64,000 bases of DNA from Trinickia caryophylli (GCF_034424545.1 NZ_CP139970.1:1736001-1800000); one strand, 5' to 3'. Numbered from the stretch's first letter, positions 36,674-55,250 are shown. A program made the numbers and translations. Notes: a model not told the origin generated them from the letters alone.

Positions 36674-39600
36674 CTACAGCATCTTCTTCGTCTCCAGGTT
36701 CACGAGTTTCCATTCATACTTGTCGAGCAGTTCGGAGAACTCGGGGAGTCCGAACCGCTGAACGCCGAATGCGCCGGGCTCGTGCTGCTCCAGTGCACTC
36801 GCGTTGCCTTCCGTCGTACCCGGTTTATGCCTGAACGGCTCAAGCGTTCCCTGAGGATCGTCGCTGGCCGCGTCGAATATCTCGGCGATCATGCGCTTCG
36901 GAACGTTGATTTCGAGTCGAAAAGGCGAAGATTTGTTTGCGATCGGCAGCTTACTCTCGTCCGTGTAGAACCACTTGTGCTGCTCGAACGCACGCCCGCC
37001 CTGCTTGAGCGCCCGTTCCGCCTTGATTTGCCTGGCCTCGGCCTCCGACATCAAGCGCATGATCTTTCCCTCCGTCTTTTCCCCGGCTACAGTGCCGGTC
37101 ACCACGGCGCCGACCGTCCGCTTGATTCGGGCCACCGCTTCCAGTTTCTTGTTGATCCTCGGGCCGACGTCGCTGAGTTTCTGGATGAACGCCTGCGCAC
37201 ACCGATTTGCCTCGGCGCTCGCCGTGGCTTTGTCGATGCTCCCCGCCACCAGTTTTTCCAGTACGCTTTTCACCTGGTTCAGCGAAGCGGACAAACTGTC
37301 GACGTCCTCGCCCAAGCCCAATTCCAATGTTTCGTTCCGCTCCTTGATTTCCGCTAGAACGTTCTTGAACGCCTGACCTATTTCGCGGCCCCATTGCGGC
37401 GCTTCGTAGTACTTCTCGACAACCGAATCGATATTGATGGTTTCTCCGCCTCCCTTGAGGCCGGGCGTCTCTTTTGCTACCCGCCAGTAGCCCTCGCGCG
37501 CGCGCGGATTGATTTTGTACTCCAACGACAAGGTCGCTATCCGGTGCGAGCCGTCGGGAGAAACCACGTTCCAGATTGGCCTTTGCGGCGTTGTTTTCGC
37601 GTGATCGGGCGCGACGCGATAGGTATTGCCCTCGAACTCGGCGTAATGGGCTGCGGTACCGGGGTCCCAGAGCATGCCCGATGCGCTCTTTTGCAACGTT
37701 GCCGGCCGGGTCTTGACCTCGTAACCATCGAGTTGCGCCACGAGCCGCGCGGCGTCCGGCGAGGTAACAGCCGATATGGGCTTGCGAGCATTCGAGCGCG
37801 ATTGGCTCGCTTCGTTGGCGTCGACGAACTCGACTTTGAGCGCCCTCTCGTCGTGAGCGAACCCGAGGTCCTGCAGCGCGGTGAGGCTATGGTCGACGTG
37901 CACTCTCAGTGCCGGGGGAATCGCCTCGTGCGGAATCGCACGTCGCGTGACGCGCGCATCGTCCACGGCCGAATGGGCGACGACGTTGCGAAAGCCCCCG
38001 CGGCTTGTTTGTGTGTGTGTTCCGCCGCTGGTCAAAAAGTCGAGCCCGAGGCCCTCGATGCCGCCCACCACCTCGGCGGCGTCGTGATTGACCGCGCCAT
38101 CGACGATGACGGCGACCGACCCGGCAAAAGGCACCATCGTGACCGCCGCCATCCCCGCACGCTTGTAGTCGCCTGTGCGCACGCCCTCCTCTGCGTTATA
38201 GAGGTTCGAGATCACCGGGACCGCGTTGATGATCTGTTCGAGGTTGCCGGTATCGACGCCTTCGGCAAAACCCAGGACGTTCGAAACGATGGGCGTGTTG
38301 TCGAGCCAGTGACCGAAGTTCCCTCCGGTCCGTGCGTCGTTCTCCCTCACGAAACGCATGGCGCACCCGTAGGTGTTCGCCATGATCTCGATCGGCGAGC
38401 AATGGTCGAAACCGCCCGGGTCCGCGGGTGTCGCCGTGGGCCCGGTATCGCTCGTCTTTGCTTCGTTCTGAAGCTTTTGATACTCCTTCGCGAGTTCCGC
38501 CGCCTTGGCCTGCACGGCCGTATCGGTCTGCGGGAGCCGATCGATGCGCAGCCGCAGGCGGGCCCATGCCATGAAGTAAGGGGCGCTGGACTGGTCTTGA
38601 TCCTTGAACGCCGACTCGGCAGCGATCACGCGATCCGCAACCGGCGGCATCGATATTCGCGTACCGTTATCCGTGGCGACGAACCCGTCCGGACGCGGCC
38701 CCTTTTTGCGCTGATCGAGGAAGGTATCGAGCACGCTCTTGCCGGTTGCCCGCAACGGCACCGTGAGCTGCGCCCTGCTCAGCCCGCTCTCTTGCACCAG
38801 GCTATCGAGCGCCGCCGTGCGCTCGTCGAAGCGCGGAGGCCCGCCGTACTCGGTCAGGACGTCGTTGACAAAGCGGCTCAAGTCGGCGAGCCGTTCTTGC
38901 GGGGTATTACCGGAGAAGACAATGCCGGCTGCTTTGGCGAGGTTGAGCCCGAGAAGTATCCGCGGGTCGATCACGCTCCCGTGCGCGCCCTCCCAATCGT
39001 GCACCAATGCAACGAAAGCCCGACACAGCTCGGCATCGCTGAGGTATCGGTTCGGCGCCGGTTTGCCTCGCGCGAGCAGCGAGGCTTTAAGCACGCTGGC
39101 CATGGCGTTATTGACGCTGCCGAACGTGTATTGGCTGTCCAGCCCACGCTCGTCCAACCATTTCGTGACCAACGCGAGCCGCTCGGGCGCATTCAACTCC
39201 GCATACCCGGGCAAGCGCATGAGCGACGGCTCCTGCGCAAGATCCTCGACGCGTTTGCCGAGGACATTGACGAGCGCGTTGCCATCGAAATAGATGGCGC
39301 CTTGCTGCGTTTGTTCCGGTTGGAGGTGACGATCGAACATGGAGCGTCTGAGCGCTTCGCTCTTGAGCTCGGCGGCAAACGCCTGGAGCGCGGCATGCAA
39401 ATTGAACGACATCTGCGTGGTCGAAGGCCTCGCATGGCGGCCGACGAGGTACAGCATGCCCGCCCGCTCGAGCATGGAGCCCATTTCGCGATTGACGATT
39501 TGCGAGATTTCGGGTGCAAGTGGCGGCTTTCGCTCAGAGCCGGGGTTGGCCAATCGCTCGACGATCGCCTCGGCAACGAGCGTACCTTTCGATTTATGCT

Positions 39601-40033
39601 CCGCGACCGCCACCGCCAGCAAGGCCTGTGTCGCCGTGCGAACGGTCTGGCGCACCCTGTGCAAGTCGTCCGGGCGCATACGCTCCGTCAGCCCCTTGAG
39701 GCGTTCTGCCCCATCAACTGGCTGATCTTGCCCTTCGCCGCCGATGAGGGTCAATAGCGCTTCGGTTGCCCGCAAAAGCAAGGGATGCGGCCCGACGCTC
39801 AAGGACAGACCACCAACGTCGCGCTTCGTGCGCAGCGACATCTCCGCGATATGTGTCTTGATCCTCGTGTCGTCGGTGGCGAGATGCGTGAACCCGGCGG
39901 GATCGGATGGGTCCTGCTTCGAATCGGTGGAGCGATGCTCCGCGTCTTCGTTGGCTTGTTCGCTCAACGAATGGGTTTCGCCCTCATTGACTTCGAGGTA
40001 ATCAACTCTGGGGGACGGTTGGGAAATTCTCAT
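36674..40033 (-). CDS. Large protein of unknown function, candidate secreted effector or toxin
   Basis: A 1119-residue protein that I do not recognise. The first 50 residues are polar, rich in Ser, Pro, Asp and Glu, with no signal peptide. Residues about 60-530 are mostly helical. Residues about 575-650 form a hydrophobic, glycine-rich region with a repeated unit: TPIVSNVLGFAEGVDTGN, then VPVISNLYNAEEGVRTGD. This resembles the linker region ahead of toxin domains in polymorphic toxins and some type III effectors. Residues about 850-1010 are helical with a coiled-coil look. The start follows no clear ribosome-binding site. It converges on the metalloprotease gene (131-base gap). Codon use looks somewhat less GC-biased than in the surrounding core genes. 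Effector status is inference. Confidence 0.75.
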   Translation of the reverse strand: MRISQPSPRVDYLEVNEGETHSLSEQANEDAEHRSTDSKQDPSDPAGFTHLATDDTRIKTHIAEMSLRTKRDVGGLSLSVGPHPLLLRATEALLTLIGGEGQDQPVDGAERLKGLTERMRPDDLHRVRQTVRTATQALLAVAVAEHKSKGTLVAEAIVERLANPGSERKPPLAPEISQIVNREMGSMLERAGMLYLVGRHARPSTTQMSFNLHAALQAFAAELKSEALRRSMFDRHLQPEQTQQGAIYFDGNALVNVLGKRVEDLAQEPSLMRLPGYAELNAPERLALVTKWLDERGLDSQYTFGSVNNAMASVLKASLLARGKPAPNRYLSDAELCRAFVALVHDWEGAHGSVIDPRILLGLNLAKAAGIVFSGNTPQERLADLSRFVNDVLTEYGGPPRFDERTAALDSLVQESGLSRAQLTVPLRATGKSVLDTFLDQRKKGPRPDGFVATDNGTRISMPPVADRVIAAESAFKDQDQSSAPYFMAWARLRLRIDRLPQTDTAVQAKAAELAKEYQKLQNEAKTSDTGPTATPADPGGFDHCSPIEIMANTYGCAMRFVRENDARTGGNFGHWLDNTPIVSNVLGFAEGVDTGNLEQIINAVPVISNLYNAEEGVRTGDYKRAGMAAVTMVPFAGSVAVIVDGAVNHDAAEVVGGIEGLGLDFLTSGGTHTQTSRGGFRNVVAHSAVDDARVTRRAIPHEAIPPALRVHVDHSLTALQDLGFAHDERALKVEFVDANEASQSRSNARKPISAVTSPDAARLVAQLDGYEVKTRPATLQKSASGMLWDPGTAAHYAEFEGNTYRVAPDHAKTTPQRPIWNVVSPDGSHRIATLSLEYKINPRAREGYWRVAKETPGLKGGGETINIDSVVEKYYEAPQWGREIGQAFKNVLAEIKERNETLELGLGEDVDSLSASLNQVKSVLEKLVAGSIDKATASAEANRCAQAFIQKLSDVGPRINKKLEAVARIKRTVGAVVTGTVAGEKTEGKIMRLMSEAEARQIKAERALKQGGRAFEQHKWFYTDESKLPIANKSSPFRLEINVPKRMIAEIFDAASDDPQGTLEPFRHKPGTTEGNASALEQHEPGAFGVQRFGLPEFSELLDKYEWKLVNLETKKML

Positions 40034-40355
40034 GGCAGCAATCTTGAGTTAGTGCGTCGTTTTGACGACTGCGTACCATAATCGAGCGATAGCGTGGATG
40101 CTTTCGGGAATCGGTTCTTGCTTCCGATCTTCAGCCGAGAAGCAAGACAGAAGGGCTTTGGGGGGGCTGCGTTGAACCGATGCGATTACGCACGGGCTTC
40201 GGGCGGTGCGTGATCTCATCGGACCTGCCGAGCGCAATCGGCCAAGGGGGCAGCCAATAAGCCAGGCCCCTGCCACACCCCCTGACATGCGGGTCGGCAC
40301 CGGGCCGTTCGAAAAGTTGTAGTCAGAGACAGGGCATGCCGAGGCAGTCGCCTAC
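40034..40355 (-). other. Leader region of the effector-like gene
   Basis: 322 bases with no supported gene. Close to the start codon there is a small hairpin, GTCGT/ACGAC with a 4-base loop (40056-40069). I looked for a PIP box (TTCGB-N15-TTCGB) of the type that controls type III effectors and did not find one. Confidence 0.45.
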
Positions 40356-40637
40356 CTAGACTCTCCGCGGGTCGAGCACGGCGAGAACCCGTTCGAATTC
40401 CGCTCTTTGGGCTGCCCCATTTCCGATGCTTTCGGCAAGGCTTGTTCCATTCGAGCGAGACGCGGCAAACAGTGAGCTTTCGAGCTTTCTACAAAGGCTC
40501 AGACGATCGTCGTGCCCGAGCACCTCCGGAAGAAGCTCCAACAACTTGGAAAGGACGACCGCCCTTGCGGCCAGCGATACCGAGTCAGACACAAGCAAGC
40601 TGATCGAATACCCCGTTGAACCTGTGCGTCTTCTCAT
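40356..40637 (-). CDS. Small hypothetical protein upstream of the effector-like gene
   Basis: A 93-residue reading frame starting MRRRTGSTGYSISLLVSDSV and ending RVLAVLDPRRV, predicted mostly helical. I do not recognise it. Its ATG overlaps the stop of another short frame (ATGA at 40634-40637), a spacing seen in real operons. It is on the same strand as the large gene and 322 bases upstream. Small genes just upstream of effectors are sometimes secretion chaperones; that is only a suggestion here. Codon use is compatible with coding. Confidence 0.4.
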   Translation of the reverse strand: MRRRTGSTGYSISLLVSDSVSLAARAVVLSKLLELLPEVLGHDDRLSLCRKLESSLFAASRSNGTSLAESIGNGAAQRAEFERVLAVLDPRRV

Positions 40638-40771
40638 CTCTCTGACACCTTGCAACGCGCATCCAGAATTCTCCTATCGATGCCGTACGGCGGTTCCATC
40701 GAAAGAGCCCATTGCCTCACGGCTTCATAAAGATAATCTCCGATGCGAAGGCGGCTACTGATCGGAATCAA
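40634..40771 (-). CDS. Very short hypothetical frame, possible gene remnant
   Basis: Forty-five residues from a TTG (IPISSRLRIGDYLYEAVRQW near the start) to KVSER, overlapping the next frame by 4 bases. No ATG gives a convincing start except an internal one at residue 25, and no ribosome-binding site is clear. It may be the N-terminal part of one ancestral gene split from the downstream 93-residue frame by a frameshift. Confidence 0.25.
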   Translation of the reverse strand: MIPISSRLRIGDYLYEAVRQWALSMEPPYGIDRRILDARCKVSER

Positions 40772-40907
40772 AAAGAGAGGTCGGAGGGGCCTGGCCTCGT
40801 GGCGCGTCCCTTCCTCTCGCTCGACAACGCGGGAGAACGACGGGGCGCGGCACGTTGGACAAAGAACGGCGATCTGCCTTACCAAGCAATGGTGATGAGG
40901 TGGGTGC

Positions 40908-40939
40908 AAAAAAAACGCGCCCCTTGCGGGGCGCGTTTT
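40908..40939 (-). terminator. Rho-independent terminator of the rpoBC operon
   Basis: Stem CGCGCCCC (40916-40923) and GGGGCGCG (40928-40935) with loop TTGC, extended by AAAA/TTTT, and a T8 tract in the minus direction. It lies 34 bases past the rpoC stop. Confidence 0.92.
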
Positions 40940-40973
40940 CCGGGGAGGTGTCGGCGGCTCACGCCGCCCGCAC

Positions 40974-45239
<4,266 letters not shown>

Positions 45240-45260
45240 TGCCTTCTCTCCGTAGTCCGA

Positions 45261-49367
<4,107 letters not shown>

Positions 49368-49749
49368 ACGATCTCCGAATCACGGCGGGCAGGTGGTCGA
49401 GGCAGGGGGCCAAGATCTGGAAAACCCGAGTGTTCACCGACTGAGACCCGATGGCCGTCCTGAGGCTTGAACGAGCCTAGAAGCTTGGTGGTTGGCCGCT
49501 ACCAACCGCTGGCTGACGGCAGCAGATGCCTGTGTTGCCTGCTGCCCGACCAAACTTGCCTTCTGCAGTCGCTTCAGAAGACAAAGAAAAGTGCGCCTCG
49601 CCGTTGCTGAGGAGCCATTTCTTTGGCCTCTGTTCCAAGCTTTGATGGGACCGTATCCACTCGCCGCAGCGTAGCAAAACACGGGCCCCACAAAGCACAA
49701 AAAGGCCGGCGGTGGAAAAACCGCCAGCCTTCGCCGAGCGAGACGGATA
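49368..49749 (-). other. rplL-rpoB spacer
   Basis: 382 bases with no supported gene. It holds the attenuator-like stem right after rplL; the rest shows no promoter that I would defend. In E. coli this spacer carries partial termination and RNase III processing. Confidence 0.5.
49699..49731 (-). terminator. Terminator or attenuator after rplL
   Basis: Twelve-base stem with one mismatch, AAGGCCGGCGGT (49702-49713) and ACCGCCAGCCTT (49720-49731), six-base loop, and a T5 tract on the minus strand. Its place between rplL and rpoB fits the partial terminator that sets the ratio of L7/L12 to polymerase in other bacteria. Confidence 0.7.
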
Positions 49750-50127
49750 TTACTTGATCTCGGCCTTCGCGCCAGCGTCTTCCAGCTTCTTCTTCGCCTC
49801 TTCGGCAGCGGCCTTGGGCACCGCTTCCTTGACGGGCTTCGGTGCGCCGTCGACGAGGTCCTTCGCTTCCTTCAGGCCCAGGCCCGTCAGTTCGCGAACG
49901 GCCTTGATGACGGAAACCTTGTTCGCGCCGGCTTCGAGCAGGTTGACCGTGAACTCGGTCTGCTCTTCAGCAGCGGCAGCAGCGCCGCCGCCCGCCGGGC
50001 CCGCGGCGACTGCGACAGCCGCAGCCGACACGCCGAACTTCTCTTCGAACGCCTTCACGAGGTCGTTCAGTTCCATCACCGACATCGTGCCTACGGCTTC
50101 GAGGATGTCTTCTTTTGCGATTGCCAT
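49750..50127 (-). CDS. rplL: 50S ribosomal protein L7/L12
   Basis: A 125-residue stalk protein that recruits translation GTPases. It has the N-terminal dimerisation region ([20 protein letters not shown]), an Ala/Gly-rich hinge near residues 38-55, and the C-terminal domain ([20 protein letters not shown]). It follows rplJ by 84 bases. Confidence 0.97.
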   Translation of the reverse strand: MAIAKEDILEAVGTMSVMELNDLVKAFEEKFGVSAAAVAVAAGPAGGGAAAAAEEQTEFTVNLLEAGANKVSVIKAVRELTGLGLKEAKDLVDGAPKPVKEAVPKAAAEEAKKKLEDAGAKAEIK

Positions 50128-50211
50128 TTGAAATACTCCTAAATTGAATTCGGATACAGCCAGCGATCGGTTACGCCAGGCTGAAGTGCGCCATGCGCGG
50201 CCTGTGTGAAA

Positions 50212-50709
50212 TCAGGCCGCTTCGCCCTGCTTCTTCTCCGCGAGCGCGGCGAGCGCGCGAGCGAAGCCCGAAACAGGTGCCTGCATGACGAACAGCAGCT
50301 TGGAGAGCAGTTCTTCGCGGCTCGGGATGCTGGCAAGCGCTTGCACGCCGGCCTTGTCCATCACCTTGCCTTCGTAGGAACCGGCCTTGATGACCAACTT
50401 ATCGTTGCCCTTGCTGAAGTCGTTGACGACTTTAGCGGCAGCGACGGCATCTTCCGAGATGCCATAGATCAGGGGACCGGTCATCTGCTCAGCCAAAGGA
50501 GCGAACGGGGTACCTTCGACGGCGCGACGCGCCAGCGTGTTCTTCAACACGCGCAGATACACCTGCTGCTCGCGCGCTTTCGCGCGCAGCTTCGTCAGAT
50601 CGCCAACCGCGATTCCACGATACTCGGCCAGCACGATGGTCTGAGCTTTCGCGACTCGCGCGGAAACCTCAGCCACGACCGCCTGCTTACCTTCTTTGTT
50701 GAGTGGCAC
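50212..50709 (-). CDS. rplJ: 50S ribosomal protein L10 (GTG start)
   Basis: A 165-residue stalk-base protein that carries L7/L12 dimers. It starts with GTG at 50709 ([16 protein letters not shown]) after a clear GGAGG site and ends [14 protein letters not shown]. Upstream in-frame ATG codons would add 44 residues running through the leader and are rejected. With L7/L12 it probably represses its own operon through the leader. Confidence 0.95.
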   Translation of the reverse strand: MPLNKEGKQAVVAEVSARVAKAQTIVLAEYRGIAVGDLTKLRAKAREQQVYLRVLKNTLARRAVEGTPFAPLAEQMTGPLIYGISEDAVAAAKVVNDFSKGNDKLVIKAGSYEGKVMDKAGVQALASIPSREELLSKLLFVMQAPVSGFARALAALAEKKQGEAA

Positions 50710-50932
50710 GGTTAGCCTCCAGATTCGACACGCCTGACTTCTCGCCCTGCGTGCCGCGTTCAACAACGGCGTCCGAGCTGTTAGGAGCATTTCGACCGCC
50801 TGCCCCTGCGCATCGCTGCACCGGGCAAACCATCTCATCACTACTAAACTTTTTCGGGTTCGCCATCTGCGTTGGCTTCATTAAGGGGTCACCCAACTAC
50901 GGCGGCCCCACCAACGGTCTTTGACAACCGGC

Positions 50933-50957
50933 CGCGAGAAGCAACTGCCTTCTCGCG
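50933..50957 (-). promoter_or_regulatory. Hairpin in the rplA-rplJ spacer (L10 leader region)
   Basis: Perfect 9-bp stem CGCGAGAAG (50933-50941) and CTTCTCGCG (50949-50957) with a 7-base loop, 50 bases after rplA. The whole spacer (50710-51007) is 298 bases, the place where an L10-binding leader is expected. I did not model the kink-turn. Confidence 0.5.
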
Positions 50958-51007
50958 ACCGCCCAAAGCACTTGAAACCGCGCCGGCGAACCGACGCGGT
51001 CGATTCA

Positions 51008-51709
51008 TTACTGCTGTGCGGCGAGCGAGGCCTGATCGACGCGAACGCCGACGCCCATCGTGCTCGACACGGCGACCTTGCGCAGGTACACGCCCTTGCT
51101 CGTCGCCGGCTTAGCCTTTTGCAGCGCTTCGATCAGCGCCGACAGGTTCGTACGCAGCGCGGTCGGCTCGAACGAAGCACGGCCGATCGTTGCGTGGATG
51201 ATACCGGCCTTGTCGACGCGGAACTGCACCTGACCAGCCTTCGCGTTCTTGACCGCGGTGGCAACGTCGGGCGTGACCGTGCCGACCTTCGGGTTCGGCA
51301 TGAGGCCGCGCGGGCCGAGGATCTGACCAAGCGTACCGACGACACGCATCGTGTCGGGCGACGCGATCACGACGTCGAAATTCAGATTGCCGCCCTTGAT
51401 CTGCTCGGCGAGGTCTTCCATGCCGACGATTTCGGCGCCGGCGGCGCGAGCTTGCTCAGCCTTGTCGCCTTGCGCGAACACGGCGACACGCACCGACTTG
51501 CCGGTACCGGCGGGCAGCACGACGGAGCCGCGAACGACCTGATCCGACTTCTTCGCATCGATGCCGAGTTGCACGGCAACGTCGATCGACTCGTCGAACT
51601 TCGCGGTTGCGCATTCCTTCACGAGCGCGAGTGCGTCATCGATCGGGTAGAGCTTCTGACGGTCGACCTTGGCGGCGAATGTCCGCAGACGCTTAGAAAG
51701 CTTGGCCAT
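51008..51709 (-). CDS. rplA: 50S ribosomal protein L1
   Basis: A 233-residue L1-stalk protein, [20 protein letters not shown], with the conserved [18 protein letters not shown] and the family end [19 protein letters not shown]. In E. coli L1 represses rplK-rplA. Its start directly follows the rplK stop. Confidence 0.97.
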   Translation of the reverse strand: MAKLSKRLRTFAAKVDRQKLYPIDDALALVKECATAKFDESIDVAVQLGIDAKKSDQVVRGSVVLPAGTGKSVRVAVFAQGDKAEQARAAGAEIVGMEDLAEQIKGGNLNFDVVIASPDTMRVVGTLGQILGPRGLMPNPKVGTVTPDVATAVKNAKAGQVQFRVDKAGIIHATIGRASFEPTALRTNLSALIEALQKAKPATSKGVYLRKVAVSSTMGVGVRVDQASLAAQQ

Positions 51710-52141
51710 TTACACGCCCTCCACGGTGATGCCCATCGAGCGGGCGCTGCCTGCGATCGTACGAACAGCTGCGTCGAGATCCGCAGCGGTGAGATCGGGC
51801 ATCTTCGTCTTGGCGATTTCTTCGGCTTGTGCGCGCGTGATCTTGCCGACCTTGTCGGTGTGCGGCTTGCTCGAGCCCTTGTCGAGCTTCGCAGCCTTCT
51901 TGATCAAAACCGTTGCCGGCGGCGTCTTGAGGATGAACGTGAAGCTCTTGTCCGCGAACGCGGTGATCACGACGGGCACGGGCAGGCCCGGCTCCATCGA
52001 TTGGGTCTGCGCGTTGAACGCCTTGCAGAACTCCATGATGTTCAGGCCGCGCTGGCCCAGCGCCGGACCGACCGGCGGCGACGGGTTGGCTTTACCTGCA
52101 GGGATCTGCAGCTTGATAAAGCCGATGATTTTCTTTGCCAT
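51710..52141 (-). CDS. rplK: 50S ribosomal protein L11
   Basis: A 143-residue GTPase-centre protein, [20 protein letters not shown] with [20 protein letters not shown]. It is needed for thiopeptide binding and RelA activation. The longer frame to 52192 has no family match and the ATG at 52141 gives the normal length. Confidence 0.97.
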   Translation of the reverse strand: MAKKIIGFIKLQIPAGKANPSPPVGPALGQRGLNIMEFCKAFNAQTQSMEPGLPVPVVITAFADKSFTFILKTPPATVLIKKAAKLDKGSSKPHTDKVGKITRAQAEEIAKTKMPDLTAADLDAAVRTIAGSARSMGITVEGV

Positions 52142-52259
52142 TTCGACAAACCTCTTAGGAACGCATGAAGCGTTCGGTGAGTGATAACGCACGTTCGCCT
52201 ACGAACTTCGACGGCTACTGGCGCTCCTCAACGGTCAACGATGCGGACCGTAAGCGCAG

Positions 52260-52289
52260 AAAACGGACCGCCCGCTGTTGGGCGATCCG
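52260..52289 (-). terminator. Terminator or attenuator between nusG and rplK
   Basis: Ten-base stem with one mismatch, CGGACCGCCC (52264-52273) and GGGCGATCCG (52280-52289), six-base loop, then TTTT on the minus strand. It lies just past nusG, so rplK may be partly uncoupled from secE-nusG. Confidence 0.6.
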
Positions 52290-52300
52290 CCATATTTCGA

Positions 52301-52861
52301 TCAAAGCTTTTCGACCTGGCCGAATTCCAGCTCGACGGGCGTTGCACGTCCGAAGATGGTGACGGAGACGCGTACGCGCGACTTCTCGTAGTTGACTTCT
52401 TCGACCGTGCCGTTGAAGTCCGTGAACGGACCGTCCTTGACACGCACCATCTCGCCGACTTCGAACAACGTCTTGGGGCGCGGCTTTTCGACGCCCTCTT
52501 GCATCTGCGACATGATCTTTTCGACTTCCCGGGGGGAAATCGGGCTCGGGCGGTTGCGTGCGCCGCCAACGAAGCCGGTTACCTTCGCCGTGTTCTTCAC
52601 GAGGTGCCACGTCTCGTCGGTCATTTCCATTTCGACGAGCACATAGCCCGGGAAAAACCGACGCTCGGTCACGGACTTGTGACCGCCCTTCACTTCGACC
52701 ACTTCCTCAGTCGGAACGAGGATCTGGCCAAACTTGTCCTGCATGCCTGCGCGCTCGATGCGCTCCTGAAGCGCGCGCTGGACGCTCTTTTCCATGCCCG
52801 AGTAGGCATGGACGACGTACCAACGCTTACCGCCCGGAGAGGCTGGAGTATCGCCGCTCAT
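52301..52861 (-). CDS. nusG: Transcription termination/antitermination protein NusG
   Basis: A 186-residue factor that links RNA polymerase to Rho or to S10. The N-terminal domain has [20 protein letters not shown] and [14 protein letters not shown]; the C-terminal KOW domain has [19 protein letters not shown]. The start at 52861 is one base past the secE stop (TGATATG). Frames extending upstream run through secE and are not real. Confidence 0.96.
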   Translation of the reverse strand: MSGDTPASPGGKRWYVVHAYSGMEKSVQRALQERIERAGMQDKFGQILVPTEEVVEVKGGHKSVTERRFFPGYVLVEMEMTDETWHLVKNTAKVTGFVGGARNRPSPISPREVEKIMSQMQEGVEKPRPKTLFEVGEMVRVKDGPFTDFNGTVEEVNYEKSRVRVSVTIFGRATPVELEFGQVEKL

Positions 52862-52862
52862 A

Positions 52863-53243
52863 TCATTTCCAACCCAGAATCGCCGAGAAAATGGCCCACT
52901 CGATGGACTTATCGCTGACCCAGAGGAACACAGCCATGACGAGCACGAAGCCGAAGACCACGAGGGTGGTCTGCGTCGCTTCCTTGCGAGTCGGCCAGAC
53001 GACCTTGCGGACTTCCTTGTACGACTCTTTGGCGAATGCGATAAACCCCTTGCCGGGGGAGGAGAAGAGACCGACCACCACACCTGCGGCAACACCGACC
53101 GCGAGCGCGGCTCCGCGCACATACCACTGCTGGCCACTCAGCCAGAAGAACGCAACGAATCCGGCCAAGACCAGCAATACACCCGCGATGAGCATCAATT
53201 TGTCGCTGGAAGTATCCACAGCTTCGACGGAAGGATTCGCCAT
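52863..53243 (-). CDS. secE: Preprotein translocase subunit SecE
   Basis: A 126-residue protein with three membrane segments, as in E. coli. The essential cytoplasmic amphipathic segment and last helix are seen in [20 protein letters not shown] followed by a hydrophobic stretch. It lies 36 bases after tRNA-Trp, with no promoter that I can see between them, so the two may be co-transcribed. Confidence 0.95.
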   Translation of the reverse strand: MANPSVEAVDTSSDKLMLIAGVLLVLAGFVAFFWLSGQQWYVRGAALAVGVAAGVVVGLFSSPGKGFIAFAKESYKEVRKVVWPTRKEATQTTLVVFGFVLVMAVFLWVSDKSIEWAIFSAILGWK

Positions 53244-53279
53244 AACACCTTAACTTACGCGCAACGCGCGCAGAAATTT

Positions 53280-53355
53280 TGGCAGGGGCAGAGGGAATCG
53301 AACCCCCAACCTTCGGTTTTGGAGACCGACGCTCTGCCAGTTGAGCTATACCCCT
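53280..53355 (-). tRNA. tRNA-Trp (CCA)
   Basis: Minus strand gives a cloverleaf with acceptor AGGGGTA/TGCCCCT, anticodon loop CTCCAAA (anticodon CCA), T-loop GGTTCGATTCC and an encoded 3' CCA. 76 bases. Confidence 0.96.
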
Positions 53356-53423
53356 AAACCATTTGGGGTTGACCGTCAGGCCAACCCCGAAACCGCTGAC
53401 CACCGAGTACTAACTGGCTTACT

Positions 53424-54614
<1,191 letters not shown>

Positions 54615-54677
54615 GTTCGACTCCTAAGAGGATTACCGTATGTTGCGCCGCACGCAAACTATCACAGACAAACTTGC

Positions 54678-54752
<75 letters not shown>

Positions 54753-54769
54753 GCTACTTCTTGGCATAT

Positions 54770-54843
54770 TGGAGCGGGTGAAGGGAATCGAACCCTCGTC
54801 GTAAGCTTGGAAGGCTTCTGCTCTACCATTGAGCTACACCCGC
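54770..54843 (-). tRNA. tRNA-Gly (TCC)
   Basis: Acceptor GCGGGTG/CACCCGC, anticodon TCC in the loop CTTCCAA, T-loop GGTTCGATTCC, encoded CCA. 74 bases. Confidence 0.96.
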
Positions 54844-54898
54844 TAAGGCTTCACGATCGTGCCTTTACGATTCCTGCCGCACCACAGCTTGCATATTC

Positions 54899-54984
54899 TG
54901 GTGGAGGAGGTTGGATTCGAACCAACGTAGGCGTAAGCCAACAGATTTACAGTCTGCCCCCTTTAGCCACTCGGGCACCCCTCC
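54899..54984 (-). tRNA. tRNA-Tyr (GTA)
   Basis: Class II tRNA of 86 bases with a long variable arm, anticodon GTA (loop CTGTAAA), T-loop GGTTCGAATCC and encoded CCA. It is the first tRNA of the tuf unit. Confidence 0.96.
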
Positions 54985-54998
54985 GCAGAGAACGGATG

Positions 54999-55027
54999 AT
55001 TATGAAGGCGACGCTTCACAATGTCAA
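54999..55027 (-). promoter_or_regulatory. Sigma-70 promoter of the tRNA-tuf-secE unit
   Basis: Minus strand: -35 TTGACA (55022-55027), 17-base spacer, -10 CATAAT (54999-55004). The mature tRNA-Tyr begins only 14 bases beyond the -10 box, so the 5' leader is very short. Confidence 0.8.
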
Positions 55028-55084
55028 GCACCGTGTGCAAGCCGCCTCGATCAACCCTCTCACTTATTAGGGGCGGACGGCAAA

Positions 55085-55122
55085 GCAAAAACCCCCGCGA
55101 GCTTGGAGCTGGCGGGGGTTTT
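55085..55122 (-). terminator. Terminator of the rrn operon
   Basis: Stem AAAACCCCCGC with GCGGGGGTTTT around a 13-base loop, A/T flanked; it lies just past the 5S gene and before the tRNA-tuf promoter. Confidence 0.88.
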
Positions 55123-55134
55123 CAGAAGAAGGGA

Positions 55135-55250
55135 GCCTGACGATTACCTACTTTCACACGGGCAATCCGCACTATCATCGGCGTGGAGTCGTTTCACGGT
55201 CCTGTTCGGGATGGGAAGGGGTGGTACCAACTCGCTATGGTCATCAGGCA
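55135..55250 (-). rRNA. rrf: 5S ribosomal RNA
   Basis: About 116 bases starting TGCCTGATGACCATAGCG, with the conserved CCCATCCCGAACAG-type loop and a closing stem TGCCTGA/TCGTCAGGC. Ends are estimated to within a few bases. Confidence 0.93.

Noticed and set aside
37394..39757. A 787-residue plus-strand frame opposite the effector-like gene
   Set aside because: Both strands are open, but the minus-strand product has more natural composition, a longer frame and an internal repeat; the plus-strand product is Arg-rich like other shadows.
40049..40300. An 83-residue minus-strand frame just upstream of the effector-like gene
   Set aside because: No ribosome-binding site, biased composition, and it would fill the region where regulatory sequence is expected; not supportable.
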